A stretch of DNA of 64,000 nucleotides from Nonomuraea harbinensis (GTDB taxonomy: Bacteria > Actinomycetota > Actinomycetes > Streptosporangiales > Streptosporangiaceae), in contig NZ_JAHKRN010000002.1 in NCBI RefSeq assembly GCF_019396385.1, forward strand, positions 124,001 to 188,000, given 5' to 3'. Below, in pieces: positions 45,879 through 55,803 of this stretch. Positions within the stretch are counted from its first letter, which is position 1; every line of letters begins with the position of its first letter. The translations under genes and the position numbers were made by a program. The notes below the pieces were generated by a model. That model searched no databases. It was not told the origin of the DNA and saw only the letters and a program-made list of their open reading frames with translations.

Positions 45879-47105
45879 TCAGCCCTCGCTCGCGGACTCC
45901 AGCCTGGCCAGCGCCTTCGCGATCGGGTGGGCGGTGAGTGAGAGCTGCCACTCGCGGGCGCCGAGCTTGCGCAGGCGGGCGGCGACGCTCTCGTCGGTGA
46001 TGTCCTCGGGCGGCTCCCACGTGAGCCTGCGCACCGCGTCGGGCTGCAGCAGGTTCTCCGTGGGCATACGGTGCTCCTCGGCCAGCGCGGCCACCACGGC
46101 GCGCGCCGCCGCGAGCCGCTTGGCGGCGGCCGGATCGCGGTCGGGCCAGCGGTTGGCCGGCGGCGGCCCGTCGCCGGGCGTGCTCGGCTGCGGGAGCTGG
46201 CTGTCGGGCAGGTTGCGCGCCCTGGCCACGGCGGCCAGCCAGTCGTTCATGTGGCGGCGGGCGCTGCGCCCGGTGAAGGCGGTGATCTCGGTGAGCGCCT
46301 TCTTGGTGCGGGGGACCTCCAGCGCGGCCGTCACGATCGCGGCGTCGGGCAGCACCCGGCCGGGGGCCAGGTCGTTCTCGCTGGCGATCCGGTCGCGCAT
46401 GGTCCACAGCTCGCGCACGATGGCCAGGGCGCGCACGTTGCGCACCTTGTGGATGCCCGACGTGCGCCGCCACGGGTCGGCCCGCGGCATCGGCGGCGGC
46501 GTGTTGAGCACCGCCTCGAACTCCTCGCGCGCCCACTCCAGCTTGCCGGCCTCCGCCAGCTCGCGGTGGAGCGCGTCACGGAGCTCCACCAGCACCTCCA
46601 CGTCGAGCGCGGCGTAGCGCAGCCACGCCTCGGGCAGCGGCCTGGTCGACCAGTCGGCGGCCGAATGCCCCTTCTCCAGCCGCAGGCCCAGCACGGTCTC
46701 CACCATCGTGCCGAGCCCCACCCGCTCGTAGCCGAGCAGCCGGCCCGCCAGCTCGGTGTCGAAGATGTAGCGCGGCCGGAACCCCAGCTCCAGCAGGCAC
46801 GGCAAATCCTGGGACGCGGCGTGCAGCACGATCTCCGTCTCGGCGACGGCCGCGTCGAGCCCCGACAGGTCGGGGCAGGAGACCGGGTCGATCAGCGCGG
46901 TGCCGGCGCCCTCACGGCGCAGCTGCACGAGGTAGGCGCGGTTGCCGTAGCGGTAGCCGGAGGCGCGCTCGGCGTCGACGGCCACCGGCCCGGAGCCGGA
47001 GGCGAACGCCTCGACGGTGCGGGAGTAGGCGGCGTCGTCGGCCACGATCGGCGGGATGCCGTCGCGCGGCTCCAGGAGCGGGACGACGGTTCTCTCTTCG
47101 GTCAT
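45879..47105 (-). CDS. rnd: Ribonuclease D (3'-5' exonuclease with HRDC domain)
   Basis: This 408-residue protein is predicted to trim the 3' ends of stable RNAs. The DEDD exonuclease domain is at about 15-200: VAVDAERASGYRYGNRAYLVQL gives the first Asp-Glu pair, the second Asp region is VLHAASQDLPCL and the last is RYAALDVEVLVEL. The HRDC domain spans about 220-300 (RTKKALTEITAFTGRS) and the C terminus carries WQLSLTAHPI. It lies 45 bp downstream of the DUF3000 gene on the same strand, so probably in one operon. DNA-binding helicase homology is limited to HRDC. Confidence 0.93.
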   Translation of the reverse strand: MTEERTVVPLLEPRDGIPPIVADDAAYSRTVEAFASGSGPVAVDAERASGYRYGNRAYLVQLRREGAGTALIDPVSCPDLSGLDAAVAETEIVLHAASQDLPCLLELGFRPRYIFDTELAGRLLGYERVGLGTMVETVLGLRLEKGHSAADWSTRPLPEAWLRYAALDVEVLVELRDALHRELAEAGKLEWAREEFEAVLNTPPPMPRADPWRRTSGIHKVRNVRALAIVRELWTMRDRIASENDLAPGRVLPDAAIVTAALEVPRTKKALTEITAFTGRSARRHMNDWLAAVARARNLPDSQLPQPSTPGDGPPPANRWPDRDPAAAKRLAAARAVVAALAEEHRMPTENLLQPDAVRRLTWEPPEDITDESVAARLRKLGAREWQLSLTAHPIAKALARLESASEG

Positions 47106-47150
47106 GAGGTCACCGCCCTCGTGACACCGGTGCTGTGTTGTCTGGTGCCC

Positions 47151-47747
47151 TCACGTCGTTCGGTCACTCTCCGGATCTTCGGGTCTGCGGGGCATGGCGG
47201 CCACGTCAGGGGGAAGCGGCGGGATCCCGGCAGCCACGCACATGAGGTCGCACCAGGCGGCGACATGTCCGGACAGATCCTCCTGCGCGGGGGACCAGGA
47301 CGCCCGCAGCTCGAGCTCGGTGGTGACCGGATCGTCGGCCTTGTTGCCGAAACCCTCGGACACCGCTCTTGTCACGGTACCGCCGGCGGCGGAGTAGTCG
47401 GCGTGGTGAGCGTCGAGCGCTTCGGTCAGCCAGCTCCACGCGACCGGCCCGAGCATCGGGTCGGAGGTGATCTCCGGCTCCATGTCGGCCCGCACGTAGG
47501 CCACCAGCCGGAACGGCCCGTCCCAGCCGCGCTGGCCGTCGGGGTCGTAGAGCAGGATCAGCCGGCCGACCGCCAGCTCGTCGTCGTCGCGGTAGACCGA
47601 GGCGCCGATGGCCGCCGAGTGGGGGGCCAGGCGCTGCGGCGCGGGCAGCTCCTCCAGCTCGATCTCCGGCCTGACCTCGGCCGGACGCAGGCTCTCGACC
47701 GCGCGGAGGAACGCCGCGGGAGCCGACGGCCCGTCACCGAGGGTCAT
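47151..47747 (-). CDS. DUF3000 protein
   Basis: This actinobacterial conserved protein of unknown function has 198 residues from the start chosen here. It has no membrane helix or signal peptide. Conserved-looking segments are RRPEIELEELPAPQRLAPHS without the first residue, ILLYDPDGQRGWDGPFRLVAYVR and WLTEALDAHHADYSAAGGTVT, plus the LRASWSPAQEDLSGHVAAW end. I use MTLGDGPSAPAAF as start because homologues begin there; an upstream frame would add 17 residues. It is followed by RNase D. The same neighbourhood near hemE is common in actinobacteria, which suggests but does not prove a link. Confidence 0.82.
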   Translation of the reverse strand: MTLGDGPSAPAAFLRAVESLRPAEVRPEIELEELPAPQRLAPHSAAIGASVYRDDDELAVGRLILLYDPDGQRGWDGPFRLVAYVRADMEPEITSDPMLGPVAWSWLTEALDAHHADYSAAGGTVTRAVSEGFGNKADDPVTTELELRASWSPAQEDLSGHVAAWCDLMCVAAGIPPLPPDVAAMPRRPEDPESDRTT

Positions 47748-47807
47748 AGTCGAAGAGTAGGCCGGAGCGGGACGGAAGGGGACCACGGGGGTGCTCATCG
47801 TGCGTGG

Positions 47808-48011
47808 TCACACCGTCGCCAGCAGGCGGACCGGGCGGGCGGTCTGAGCCGAACCGAGGAGGATCGCGTGGCCGCACGAGACGCAGGCCCACTCCGGGCA
47901 CTCACCCGGCTCGTGCCCGTCGGCGCAGCCCGGCTGCTCGAACGGCCGCTCGCCGGCACAGGACGCGCAGTGCTCGCTGCGGCACTCCGCGGAACTCCAC
48001 AACGCTGTCAT
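47808..48011 (-). CDS. Small Cys-rich (zinc-ribbon-like) protein
   Basis: This is a 67-residue protein with seven cysteines and a His clustered in ECRSEHCASCAGERPF and ECPEWACVSCGHAILL, separated by PGCADGHEPG. The spacing C-x2-C and C-x2-C-x-H suggests one zinc ribbon. No other domain is seen. GAAAGG about ten bases before the ATG supports the start. It is divergent from hemE across 299 bp and upstream of DUF3000 on the same strand. The family is unknown. It could be a structural zinc protein or redox adaptor. Confidence 0.6.
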   Translation of the reverse strand: MTALWSSAECRSEHCASCAGERPFEQPGCADGHEPGECPEWACVSCGHAILLGSAQTARPVRLLATV

Positions 48012-48310
48012 GAACCGGGGCCTTTCTTCGGGTCGTGGCTCCGACGGTGGCACGAGCGACTGACATTTCCGCGCAACGCGCTCGGCGTGTCCCGAAAGTG
48101 GATGCCGAATCGATGCCGCGCGGTGCCTTTGCCGATAATTGGCCCATCCGAGACCGGCATCCGGCCGTCCCGAGGGGCGACCTCGACCCCGCGGGCCGGC
48201 GTTGAAACGTCCACCCCCACATCTGATCATGAATCGGGGGTGAACCGGCGGGATTTTCCGCACAACGCGCCGATGGCGGGACCGCCACCCCGTCATGGCA
48301 CCCTTGAAGG
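48012..48310. other. Divergent intergenic region upstream of hemE
   Basis: I see no gene in this 299-bp stretch. It contains a 16-base direct repeat, TTTCCGCgCAACGCGC at 48066-48081 and TTTCCGCaCAACGCGC at 48255-48270, one copy near each divergent gene. No convincing promoter box or riboswitch is visible. Confidence 0.5.
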
Positions 48311-49333
48311 GTGAACCTCGACGACTCCGCCTTCCTGCGCGCCTGCCGCCGCCAGGAGGTCCCGCACACCCCTGTCTGGTACATGCGCCAGGCCGGGCGT
48401 TCGCTGCCCGAATACCTCAAGGTGCGCGAGGGCGTGCCCATGCTCACCGCCTGCGCCACGCCCGAACTGATCGTCGAGATCACCATGCAGCCGGTCCGCC
48501 GCTACGGCGTCGACGCGGCCATCTTCTTCAGCGACATCGTGGTGCCGCTCAAGGCCATCGGCATCGACCTCGACATCAAGCCGGGCGTCGGCCCGGTCGT
48601 CGCCGACCCGATCCGCGACCGGGCCGGGCTCGGCGCGCTGCGCCCGCTGGAGCCCGGCGACGTGCCGTACGTCACCGAGGCGATCGAGGCGCTCACCGGC
48701 GAGCTGGGCGGCACGCCGCTGATCGGCTTCGCCGGCGCCCCGTTCACGCTCGGCTCCTACCTGATCGAGGGCGGGCCGTCCAAGAACCACGACCGCACCA
48801 AGGCCATGATGTACGGCGAGCCCGAGCTGTGGCACGACCTCATGGACCGGCTGGCCGGCATCGTCCTCGAACACCTGCGCATCCAGATCCGGGCCGGCGC
48901 GTCCGCCGTCCAGCTGTTCGACTCCTGGGTGGGCGCGGTGGCGGCCGACGACTACCGCGAGTTCGTGCTGCCCCACACCCGCCGCATCTTCGAGGGCCTG
49001 GCCGGCCTGGGCGTGCCGCGCATCCACTTCGGCGTCGGCACCGGCGAGCTGCTGGGGCTGCTCGGCGAGGCGGGGGCCGACGTGGTCGGCGTCGACTGGA
49101 GGGTGCCGCTCGACGAGGCGGCCCGCCGGGTCGGGCCGGGCAAGGCGCTGCAGGGCAACCTCGACCCGGCCGTCCTGCTGGCCCCGTGGGAGGTCGTCGA
49201 GCGCAAGGCCCGCGAGGTGCTGCGGCGCGGCGCGGCGGCCGAGGGCCACGTGTTCAACCTCGGCCACGGCGTGCTGCCGTCCGTCGACCCCGACCAGCTC
49301 AAGCGGCTCACGGACCTGGTCCACGAGTTCTGA
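48311..49333 (+). CDS. hemE: Uroporphyrinogen decarboxylase
   Basis: HemE decarboxylates uroporphyrinogen III to coproporphyrinogen III in heme synthesis. The 340-residue length is normal. The family start region [18 protein letters not shown] (about residue 22) contains the conserved Arg residues. [16 protein letters not shown] and the C-terminal [16 protein letters not shown] are also typical. The start is GTG, though the ribosome site GAAGG is very close. The downstream heme genes cgoX and chdC lie about 1 kb away, separated by an opposite-strand lipoprotein gene. Confidence 0.97.
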   Translation: MNLDDSAFLRACRRQEVPHTPVWYMRQAGRSLPEYLKVREGVPMLTACATPELIVEITMQPVRRYGVDAAIFFSDIVVPLKAIGIDLDIKPGVGPVVADPIRDRAGLGALRPLEPGDVPYVTEAIEALTGELGGTPLIGFAGAPFTLGSYLIEGGPSKNHDRTKAMMYGEPELWHDLMDRLAGIVLEHLRIQIRAGASAVQLFDSWVGAVAADDYREFVLPHTRRIFEGLAGLGVPRIHFGVGTGELLGLLGEAGADVVGVDWRVPLDEAARRVGPGKALQGNLDPAVLLAPWEVVERKAREVLRRGAAAEGHVFNLGHGVLPSVDPDQLKRLTDLVHEF

Positions 49334-49338
49334 GCGGG

Positions 49339-50262
49339 TCAGGCCGCCGACGGGTCCGGCGCGGGTGTCCTGCGACGTCGCCGCCGCCGTACCATCACCA
49401 GCGCGAGCACGACCGGCGGGGTGATCACCGCCAGCCACGGCAGGGCCGCCCCGAGCGCCGTGACCAGCACCATCAGGAAGGTCACGAGAGAGTCCCAGCC
49501 CGCGCGCAGGCCGCCGAGGAAGCCCGCGGGCTCGTCGGCCGGCAGCGACACCGCCGCGGCCGGGCCCACCAGCCGCAGCGTGAGCGTGGCCATGGCGGTC
49601 TGCTCGGCCAGGCTCTTGCGCTGGGCCTGCAGCGACTCCAGGTCGGCCGCGCGGGTGGCGATCTCGCGCTCCACGTCCAGCACCTGGCCGATCGTGTCCG
49701 CCTTGGTGAGCAGCGTGCGCAGCGACTCGAGCGCCCGCTCGGCCGACTTCACCCTGCTCTCCACGTCGGCCACCTGGACCGTGACGTCCTCCGTCTCCTG
49801 GTTCAGCGACAGCCGCTCGCCCAGGTCCCGCCCGAGCCGGGTCAGCACGTCCGGGTAACGCGCGGGCGGGATCTTGAACTCCAGCTCCGCCGACGCGCTC
49901 GCCCGCTCGGACGACCGGCTCTCCTCCTTGGCCAGATGGCCGCCCGCCCCGGTGACGGCGTCCTTGGCCTGCTGGGCCGCCGCCGTCACGTCCTTGACCC
50001 GCACCGTCATCCGGCCGGTGTAGATGACCTGCCGGTCCTGCCGGGTGACCTCCACCCCGGAGGCGGGGTTGCGCCCGCCCGAGTCCTGCTTCTGGGCTTC
50101 GGCCCTGGCCGGAGCCTCCGAGGCCATGACGGAGGCCTCGCCGGTCGCGTAGGCCGGGGCGGCCGCGGAGTCGGCCGCCGACCCGCCGCCGCCGGCGCAG
50201 CCGGTCACCAGCAGGGCCGCGCACCCCGTCACCAGCGCGGCGATCATCTGTGCTCTCCTCAT
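49339..50262 (-). CDS. DUF4349 lipoprotein
   Basis: This 307-residue exported lipoprotein has an n-region MRRAQ, a hydrophobic stretch and the lipobox V-T-G-C (about residue 22). A Ser/Ala-rich linker follows, then the DUF4349 domain with the conserved QVIYTGRMTVRVKDV and AELEFKIPPARY. A long coiled coil includes VESRVKSAERALESLR and QRKSLAEQTAMATLTLRLVG. A C-terminal membrane helix precedes RRRRRRR, so both ends are membrane-held. The function is unknown. A second ATG five codons later has the stronger ribosome site AGGAGAG, but the basic n-region supports the longer start. Confidence 0.85.
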   Translation of the reverse strand: MRRAQMIAALVTGCAALLVTGCAGGGGSAADSAAAPAYATGEASVMASEAPARAEAQKQDSGGRNPASGVEVTRQDRQVIYTGRMTVRVKDVTAAAQQAKDAVTGAGGHLAKEESRSSERASASAELEFKIPPARYPDVLTRLGRDLGERLSLNQETEDVTVQVADVESRVKSAERALESLRTLLTKADTIGQVLDVEREIATRAADLESLQAQRKSLAEQTAMATLTLRLVGPAAAVSLPADEPAGFLGGLRAGWDSLVTFLMVLVTALGAALPWLAVITPPVVLALVMVRRRRRRRTPAPDPSAA

Positions 50263-50368
50263 GCCCCTGAGACGGCTCCCGGCCTGGGCCGGTTTGATGG
50301 CAAGGATCACGTTACGGTCACGCCCCCGAGCAGCTGACCGGCCCTCCGGGGCGGTAGCGTCGGAAAGC

Positions 50369-51781
50369 GTGGAAGGTAATCGGGCACACGTGGCCGTCAT
50401 CGGCGGCGGGATCTCCGGCCTGGCCGCCGCCTGGCACCTCAGGCAGAGCGCGGGCGAGCGGGTCAAGGTGACGGTGGTCGAGGGCGCCCCCCGCATCGGC
50501 GGCAAGCTGTACGCCACGGAGGTGGCCGGGGTGAGCCTCGACGCCGGCGCCGAGGCCATGCTCGCCAGGCGGCCGGAGGGCAAAGACCTCGCCGGGGCGG
50601 TCGGGCTCGGCGACGACCTGATGACCCCCGGCGCCGCCTCGTCGGCCATCTACACCAGGGGCGCGCTCCGGTCGCTGCCCAAGGGCCAGGTCATGGGCGT
50701 GCCGTCCGACCTGGCCGAGCTGGCCAGGTCCGGCATCCTGTCGGCGGGCGGCCTGCTGCGGGTGCCGCTCGACCAGATCATGCCCGCGACCCTGGTCCGC
50801 ACCGACGTGTCCGTCGCCGCCTACATCCGGGCGCGGATGGGCGGCGAGGTGCTCGACCGGCTGGTCGAGCCGCTGCTGGGCGGCGTCTACGCGGGCCGCT
50901 CCGACATGCTCTCGCTGGAGGCGACGATGCCGCGCGTCGCCGCCGCGGCCCGGGCCGAGCGCTCCCTGCTCGCCGCCGCCCGCCACATCGTGGCAGAGAC
51001 CCCGAAGGACGCCGGCCCGGTCTTCACCACGCTCCGCAACGGCATGGGCAGCCTGCCGGAGGCCGTCGCCAAGGCGTCCGGGGCCGACGTCAGGACCGGC
51101 GTCACCGTACGCGAACTGCACCGCACCCCGCACGGCTGGCGGCTCGTCGCCGGGCCGGTGCCGAGGCCCGAGACCATCGAGGCCGACGCGGTCATCGTCG
51201 CCGTGCCCGCCCCCGCCGCGGCCCGCATGCTGAAGGCCGAGGTGCCGGGGGCGGCCGCCGAGCTGGCGCGCGTCGAGTACGCCAGCATGGCCGTCGTCAC
51301 CCTCGCCTACCCTGCCGGCGCCTTCCCCGAGCGGCCGGCGCGCAGCGGCTACCTGGTGCCGCCGGTCGAGGGGCGGGCCGTCAAGGCGGTCACGTTCAGC
51401 TCGGTCAAGTGGCCCCACCTCTCGCGCGACCTCGTGCTGGTGCGCTGCTCGATCGGCCGGATCGGCGAGGAACACCTGCTGCAACGCGACGACGCGGAGC
51501 TGGTCTCGGTGGCCATGGCCGAGATGAGCGAGGTCATGGGGGCGCGCGGGCTCCCGCTCGACACCCGCGTCACCCGGTGGGGCGGAGCCCTGCCGCAGTA
51601 CAACGTGGGTCACATCGACCGGGTGGCGCGCGTGCACGCCGCCGTCGCCGGGCAGCCGGCGCTGGCGGTGTGCGGGGCCGCCTACGACGGGCTGGGGATC
51701 CCCGCCTGCCTGGCCACCGCGCGCACGGCCGCCTCCCGGATCCTGGACCACCTGTCCCGACGAGGAGAATCGACATCATGA
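50369..51781 (+). CDS. cgoX: Coproporphyrinogen III oxidase (HemY/CgoX type)
   Basis: This 470-residue FAD-dependent oxidase converts coproporphyrinogen III to coproporphyrin III in the Gram-positive heme branch. The FAD motif is [17 protein letters not shown] (about residue 8). The C-terminal FAD region is [20 protein letters not shown], with GISG-type motif loss replaced by YDGLGIP as in Hem[17 protein letters not shown] is the substrate-side signature. The start is GTG with GGAAAG upstream. The stop overlaps the ATG of chdC by four bases, which links two consecutive steps of the same pathway. Confidence 0.93.
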   Translation: MEGNRAHVAVIGGGISGLAAAWHLRQSAGERVKVTVVEGAPRIGGKLYATEVAGVSLDAGAEAMLARRPEGKDLAGAVGLGDDLMTPGAASSAIYTRGALRSLPKGQVMGVPSDLAELARSGILSAGGLLRVPLDQIMPATLVRTDVSVAAYIRARMGGEVLDRLVEPLLGGVYAGRSDMLSLEATMPRVAAAARAERSLLAAARHIVAETPKDAGPVFTTLRNGMGSLPEAVAKASGADVRTGVTVRELHRTPHGWRLVAGPVPRPETIEADAVIVAVPAPAAARMLKAEVPGAAAELARVEYASMAVVTLAYPAGAFPERPARSGYLVPPVEGRAVKAVTFSSVKWPHLSRDLVLVRCSIGRIGEEHLLQRDDAELVSVAMAEMSEVMGARGLPLDTRVTRWGGALPQYNVGHIDRVARVHAAVAGQPALAVCGAAYDGLGIPACLATARTAASRILDHLSRRGESTS

Positions 51782-52479
51782 CGCAGGACGCAGCGCGGCC
51801 GAAGGCCCGCGATCTCAATCAGGTGATCCGCTACACCATGTGGTCGGTGTTCCAGGCGAGCGCGCCTGTCACCGGCGCCCGCGACGCGGTCGGCGAGGAG
51901 GTCGAGGAGCTCCTGGAGCAGGCCGCGGGCAAGGACGTCGTCACCCGGGGCCTCTACGACGTGGGCGGGTTCCGCGCCGACGCCGACTTCATGTTCTGGT
52001 GGCACGCCCCGACGGCGGAGGCCCTGCAGGAGGTCTACTCCCGCTTCCGCCGCACCGAGCTGGGCCGCCACAGCCGCCCGGTCTGGTCGGCGATGGCGCT
52101 CCACCGGCCCGCCGAGTTCAACAAGTCGCACATCCCGGCGTTCCTGGCCGAGGAGGAGCCGCGGGCCTACGTGTGCGTCTACCCGTTCGTCCGCTCGCTG
52201 GAGTGGTACCTCCTGGAGGACTCCGAGCGCCGGGCGATGCTCGCCGAGCACGGCCGGATGGCGCGCGACTACCCCGACGTGCGGGCCAACACCGTCTCCT
52301 CCTTCGCGCTCAGCGACTACGAGTGGATGCTGGCGTTCGAGGCCGACGAGCTGCACCGCATCGTCGACCTGATGCGCACCCTGCGCGGCGCCGAGGCCCG
52401 GCGGCACACCCGGCTGGAGATCCCCTTCTACACCGGCACCCGCAAGCCGGTCCGCGAGCTGGTGGCCGATCTGCCCTGA
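51778..52479 (+). CDS. chdC: Coproheme decarboxylase (chlorite dismutase-like, HemQ)
   Basis: This 233-residue enzyme uses peroxide to convert coproheme III to heme b in the last step of the coproporphyrin-dependent pathway. The key tyrosine is in [16 protein letters not shown] (Tyr135), matching the actinobacterial motif. The axial histidine should be His158 in [15 protein letters not shown]. The C-terminal domain includes [18 protein letters not shown]. It is coupled to cgoX by ATGA and followed by a convergent MFS gene. Its presence shows this organism uses the coproporphyrin rather than the protoporphyrin branch. Confidence 0.95.
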   Translation: MTQDAARPKARDLNQVIRYTMWSVFQASAPVTGARDAVGEEVEELLEQAAGKDVVTRGLYDVGGFRADADFMFWWHAPTAEALQEVYSRFRRTELGRHSRPVWSAMALHRPAEFNKSHIPAFLAEEEPRAYVCVYPFVRSLEWYLLEDSERRAMLAEHGRMARDYPDVRANTVSSFALSDYEWMLAFEADELHRIVDLMRTLRGAEARRHTRLEIPFYTGTRKPVRELVADLP

Positions 52480-52494
52480 GCCTTCCCGGCTGTC

Positions 52495-53718
52495 TCAGCG
52501 GGTGACCGCGTCCTGCTCGGCGTCCGGCGACTCCGCGGCCGGCGGTTCGTCCGGGCGGCCGGTGCCGAGGACGAGCGCCGCCAGCAGCACCACCGCGCAG
52601 ACCACGCCCAGCATCACCCGGTAGTCGAGAGCCGCGATCAAGCTGGCGCCCACGGCGATGGAGGCGACCTGCGGCACGGTCACCCCGAACTCGAACGCGG
52701 CGAAGACGCGTCCGCGCAGATCCTCCGGGGTGCGCCGCTGGAGCGAGGTGGTGGCGCCGATGACGATCCACGGCGCCGCCACGCCCAGCACCAGCATGCC
52801 CGCGATGACCACCGGGGCGATCGGCACGGTCAGCAGCAGGCTGCTCGCGCCGACCATGACGAGCGCGACGACCACCAGCCCGCGCTCGCCGGCGCGGCGG
52901 ATCACCCCGCCCGCGAGCGCGCCGCCGGCGATGGTGCCGACCGCCTGCGCCCCGGCGAGCACGGCGAGGAAGGTGGCCTGGCGCGCCAGCCCCTCGGTGA
53001 CGACGGCGATGGCGATGGACTCGAAGAAGCCGATGACGAGCATCGTGAGCGCGCAGGCGATGACGAGCCTGCGCAGGTTGGCGGCGTCGCGCAGGAAGCG
53101 CAGCCCGCCCGTGGTCTCGGCTATCAGCGACTGGCCGGTCCTGGTGGGGCGCGGCTCGGAGACCCGGATGAGGAGTACGGCCACGGCCGCCACGACGAAG
53201 ACCACCGCGTCGATCACCACGACGACCTGGGCGCCCTGCCAGACGAACACCCCGGCGCCGATGATCGGGGCGAACACCCGCAGGAGGCCGCGCATCGCCT
53301 GCACCGTGCCGTTGGCGTCGCCGAGCTGGTCTTCCGGGACGACGGCGGGCAGGAGGGCGTTCTGCGCGGGTCCGGTGACGCTGCCCAGCGCGCCGTACAG
53401 GAACATGATCACGTAGACGAGCCAGACGTCGTCCCGGTCGTCGACCAGCAGGAGCAGGAGGACGACGGCCGCCGAGGACAGGTACGAGGCGGCCAGGAGC
53501 GGGCGGCGGCGGAAGCGGTCCACCAGCAGGCCCGACAGGGGTAACACCAGGCTGCCGCCGGCGAAGGCGAACATGACGAGCCCGGCGGCCGGCGTGCTTC
53601 CCGTGAGCGTTTTCACCCAAATGGCCATTGCCAGGAATAGCGCGTAGTCGCCGAGATTGGAAAGCACGTCACCGAGAATGTAGAAGCGCATCTGCGGGCG
53701 CTTGAGTAGTTGCGCCAT
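52495..53718 (-). CDS. MFS transporter, drug-efflux type
   Basis: This 407-residue major facilitator protein has about twelve membrane segments. The cytoplasmic loop between helices 2 and 3 is SGLLVDRFRRRPLL, the usual MFS motif A. Its mirrored second-half equivalent is GVIRRAGERGLVVV. GPAQNALLPAVVPEDQLGDAN resembles macrolide/multidrug exporters. I chose the ATG at 53718 because GGGAAGAGAG precedes it. It is divergent from the NRPS operon (177 bp apart) and may export its peptide. The assignment to the cluster is by position only. Confidence 0.88.
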   Translation of the reverse strand: MAQLLKRPQMRFYILGDVLSNLGDYALFLAMAIWVKTLTGSTPAAGLVMFAFAGGSLVLPLSGLLVDRFRRRPLLAASYLSSAAVVLLLLLVDDRDDVWLVYVIMFLYGALGSVTGPAQNALLPAVVPEDQLGDANGTVQAMRGLLRVFAPIIGAGVFVWQGAQVVVVIDAVVFVVAAVAVLLIRVSEPRPTRTGQSLIAETTGGLRFLRDAANLRRLVIACALTMLVIGFFESIAIAVVTEGLARQATFLAVLAGAQAVGTIAGGALAGGVIRRAGERGLVVVALVMVGASSLLLTVPIAPVVIAGMLVLGVAAPWIVIGATTSLQRRTPEDLRGRVFAAFEFGVTVPQVASIAVGASLIAALDYRVMLGVVCAVVLLAALVLGTGRPDEPPAAESPDAEQDAVTR

Positions 53719-53913
53719 TTTCGGCTCTCTTCCCATCGCGGCTGCTTATCGGGCGTCACTGTAACACCGGCCGGAGGCGGCCCGGCCCAACCTGGCGCGA
53801 ACTTGCCACCTTGCCGTCCCCCTGCTCGTGGCGGGGCGCGACCCCGGGATAGCTTCCTGCTCAGCACGCGGAGTTTCGTGGAATTCCCACTCTTGCGAAT
53901 TGGCGTGGTCCAC

Positions 53914-55803
53914 ATGGAAAATCAGATATTCGAGGCCGCGGAACGGCTCGCGGATAAACTCGACGTCCCTTCCGGTGCGGTGGTCGCGGCGGCCGGGCTG
54001 GTGGTGCTCGCCCGCCGGGCCGGCGCTGATGAGCTGAGCGGTGAGATCTGCGGGCACGAGGTCCGGCTGCCGTGGCGGGCGCCCCTGAGCGCGGTGGCCG
54101 GTCACGCCGCGGCCGTGCCCGGGGTGGCCGGTCCTGTGGTGCCGGTGAGCGCGGGCGGGCGGACTGTCGTGGCCGACCTCGGCGCCCGCTCCGTCGAGGC
54201 GGAGCCGCTGCTGCGCGGGCACCTGGCCGCCGTCCTCGCCGCGGATGCCGAGCAGCCGGCGGGGCGGGCGTGGCTGTGGGGTGAGGAGGACGAGCGCGTC
54301 GTCGCGGGCGCCCACACCGAGCGCGCCTGGGACACCGACCGCACCGTGGCGTCGATGATCCGGGAGCACATGGTCTCCCGGCCCGGCGAGGTGGCCGTCG
54401 AGCAGGGTGGCGAGGTCGTCACGTACCGGCGGCTCGGCGAGCTGACGGCGGCCGTCGCCGCGGGCTTCGCGCGGGCCGGGGTCGCCCGGGGCGACCTGGT
54501 CGGCATCGGCCTGCCGCGCCGGATCGAGACCATCGCCGCGCTGCTGGCCACCTGGTCGCTGGGCGCAGGGTTCCTGCCGCTCGACCCGGCGCACCCGCCG
54601 CTCCGGCTGGGCCGCCAGCTTGAGGCGGCGGGAGCGCGCTTCGCGGTGCTGCCGTCCGGCGTCGACGTCCCCGGCTGCGTCCAGCTCAGCCTGGACACCG
54701 GCGCCGGAGCCGCGGTCGCACCGCCGGACTTTCCGGTGGAGCACGACGGTGTCGCCTACGCGCTGTCCACGTCGGGTTCCACCGGCACGCCGAAGGCGGT
54801 CGCCATCCCGCACGCCGCGCTGCGGCACTGCGTGGGCGCCATCGCTCACCTGATCGGCGCCGACCGTCCGCGCGTCACCTGCATGGCCACGCTGACGTTC
54901 GACATGTCGACCATGGAGATCTTCCTGCCGCTCGCGACCGGCGGCCGCCTCCTGCTGGTCGGCGAGGACCTGCAGCGGGACCCGGAACGGCTGGCGGCCT
55001 GGCTCTCCGGCAGGCGCCTGGACCTGGTCCAGGCCACGCCCACCACCTGGCGGATGACCGTGCCGTACCTGGAGCCGGGCAGCCTGGCCGGCGCGGACGT
55101 CATCGCGGGCGGCGAGGCGCTCAGCGCCGCCCTGGCCGCCGGGCTGCAGCGCACCGGAGCCCGCGTGTGGAACGGCTACGGGCCGACCGAGACCACCATC
55201 TACACGGTCCTCCATCACGTGCCCGATCCGCCGGCGGACCCGGTGCCGATCGGCAGGCCGCTGCCCGGCATCCGCGCCGCCGTGCTCGACCAGTGGGACC
55301 GCGCGGCCCCCGTCGGGCAGATCGGCGAGCTGGTGCTGAGCGGCCCGCAGCTCGCGCTCGGCTACGTCGGCGACCCGGCGCGGACGGCCGCCGTCTTCCA
55401 GGAGCATCCCGGCCTGGGCCGGGTGTACCGGACCGGCGATCTGTGCGCGTGGCGCCAGGACGGCACGCTGGCCTACCACGGCCGCGTCGACCACCAGGTG
55501 AAGCTGCGCGGCCAGCGCGTCGAGCTGGAGGAGATCGAGGCCGTCGCCGAGCGGCACCGGCAGGTCGTCAGGGCGGCGGCGGTGGTGGTGGAGCACGGCG
55601 CCAACGACAAGCGGCTGGTGCTGTACGCGCAGGCGGACGGCCTGCGCGGGGCCGAGCTGCGGGAGCACCTGGAGCAGTGGCTCCCGCGCGCGCTGATGCC
55701 GCAGCACGTCGCGATCCTGCCCGCCCTTCCCCTGACGGGCAGCCAGAAGATCGACAGGTCCGCGCTCCAGACGCACGCGGAGACCCTCGTGGAGGCGCGA
55801 TGA
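53914..55803 (+). CDS. Stand-alone NRPS adenylation protein
   Basis: This 629-residue protein has an N-terminal region of about 130 residues with no clear domain, then an adenylation domain without a carrier domain. A3 is LSTSGSTGTPKAVA (about 285), A4 is FDMSTMEIFLPL (about 329), A5 is NGYGPTETT, A7 is YRTGD and A10 is TGSQKIDRS, with the catalytic Lys. The specificity line read by alignment to GrsA is D-M-M-Q-I-G-G-I-Y. The nearest known code I recall is the glycine type (DILQLGLIW), so Gly or another small residue is a weak guess. It should load the free N-terminal T domain of the next synthetase in trans. The ribosome site is weak. Confidence 0.9.
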   Translation: MENQIFEAAERLADKLDVPSGAVVAAAGLVVLARRAGADELSGEICGHEVRLPWRAPLSAVAGHAAAVPGVAGPVVPVSAGGRTVVADLGARSVEAEPLLRGHLAAVLAADAEQPAGRAWLWGEEDERVVAGAHTERAWDTDRTVASMIREHMVSRPGEVAVEQGGEVVTYRRLGELTAAVAAGFARAGVARGDLVGIGLPRRIETIAALLATWSLGAGFLPLDPAHPPLRLGRQLEAAGARFAVLPSGVDVPGCVQLSLDTGAGAAVAPPDFPVEHDGVAYALSTSGSTGTPKAVAIPHAALRHCVGAIAHLIGADRPRVTCMATLTFDMSTMEIFLPLATGGRLLLVGEDLQRDPERLAAWLSGRRLDLVQATPTTWRMTVPYLEPGSLAGADVIAGGEALSAALAAGLQRTGARVWNGYGPTETTIYTVLHHVPDPPADPVPIGRPLPGIRAAVLDQWDRAAPVGQIGELVLSGPQLALGYVGDPARTAAVFQEHPGLGRVYRTGDLCAWRQDGTLAYHGRVDHQVKLRGQRVELEEIEAVAERHRQVVRAAAVVVEHGANDKRLVLYAQADGLRGAELREHLEQWLPRALMPQHVAILPALPLTGSQKIDRSALQTHAETLVEAR

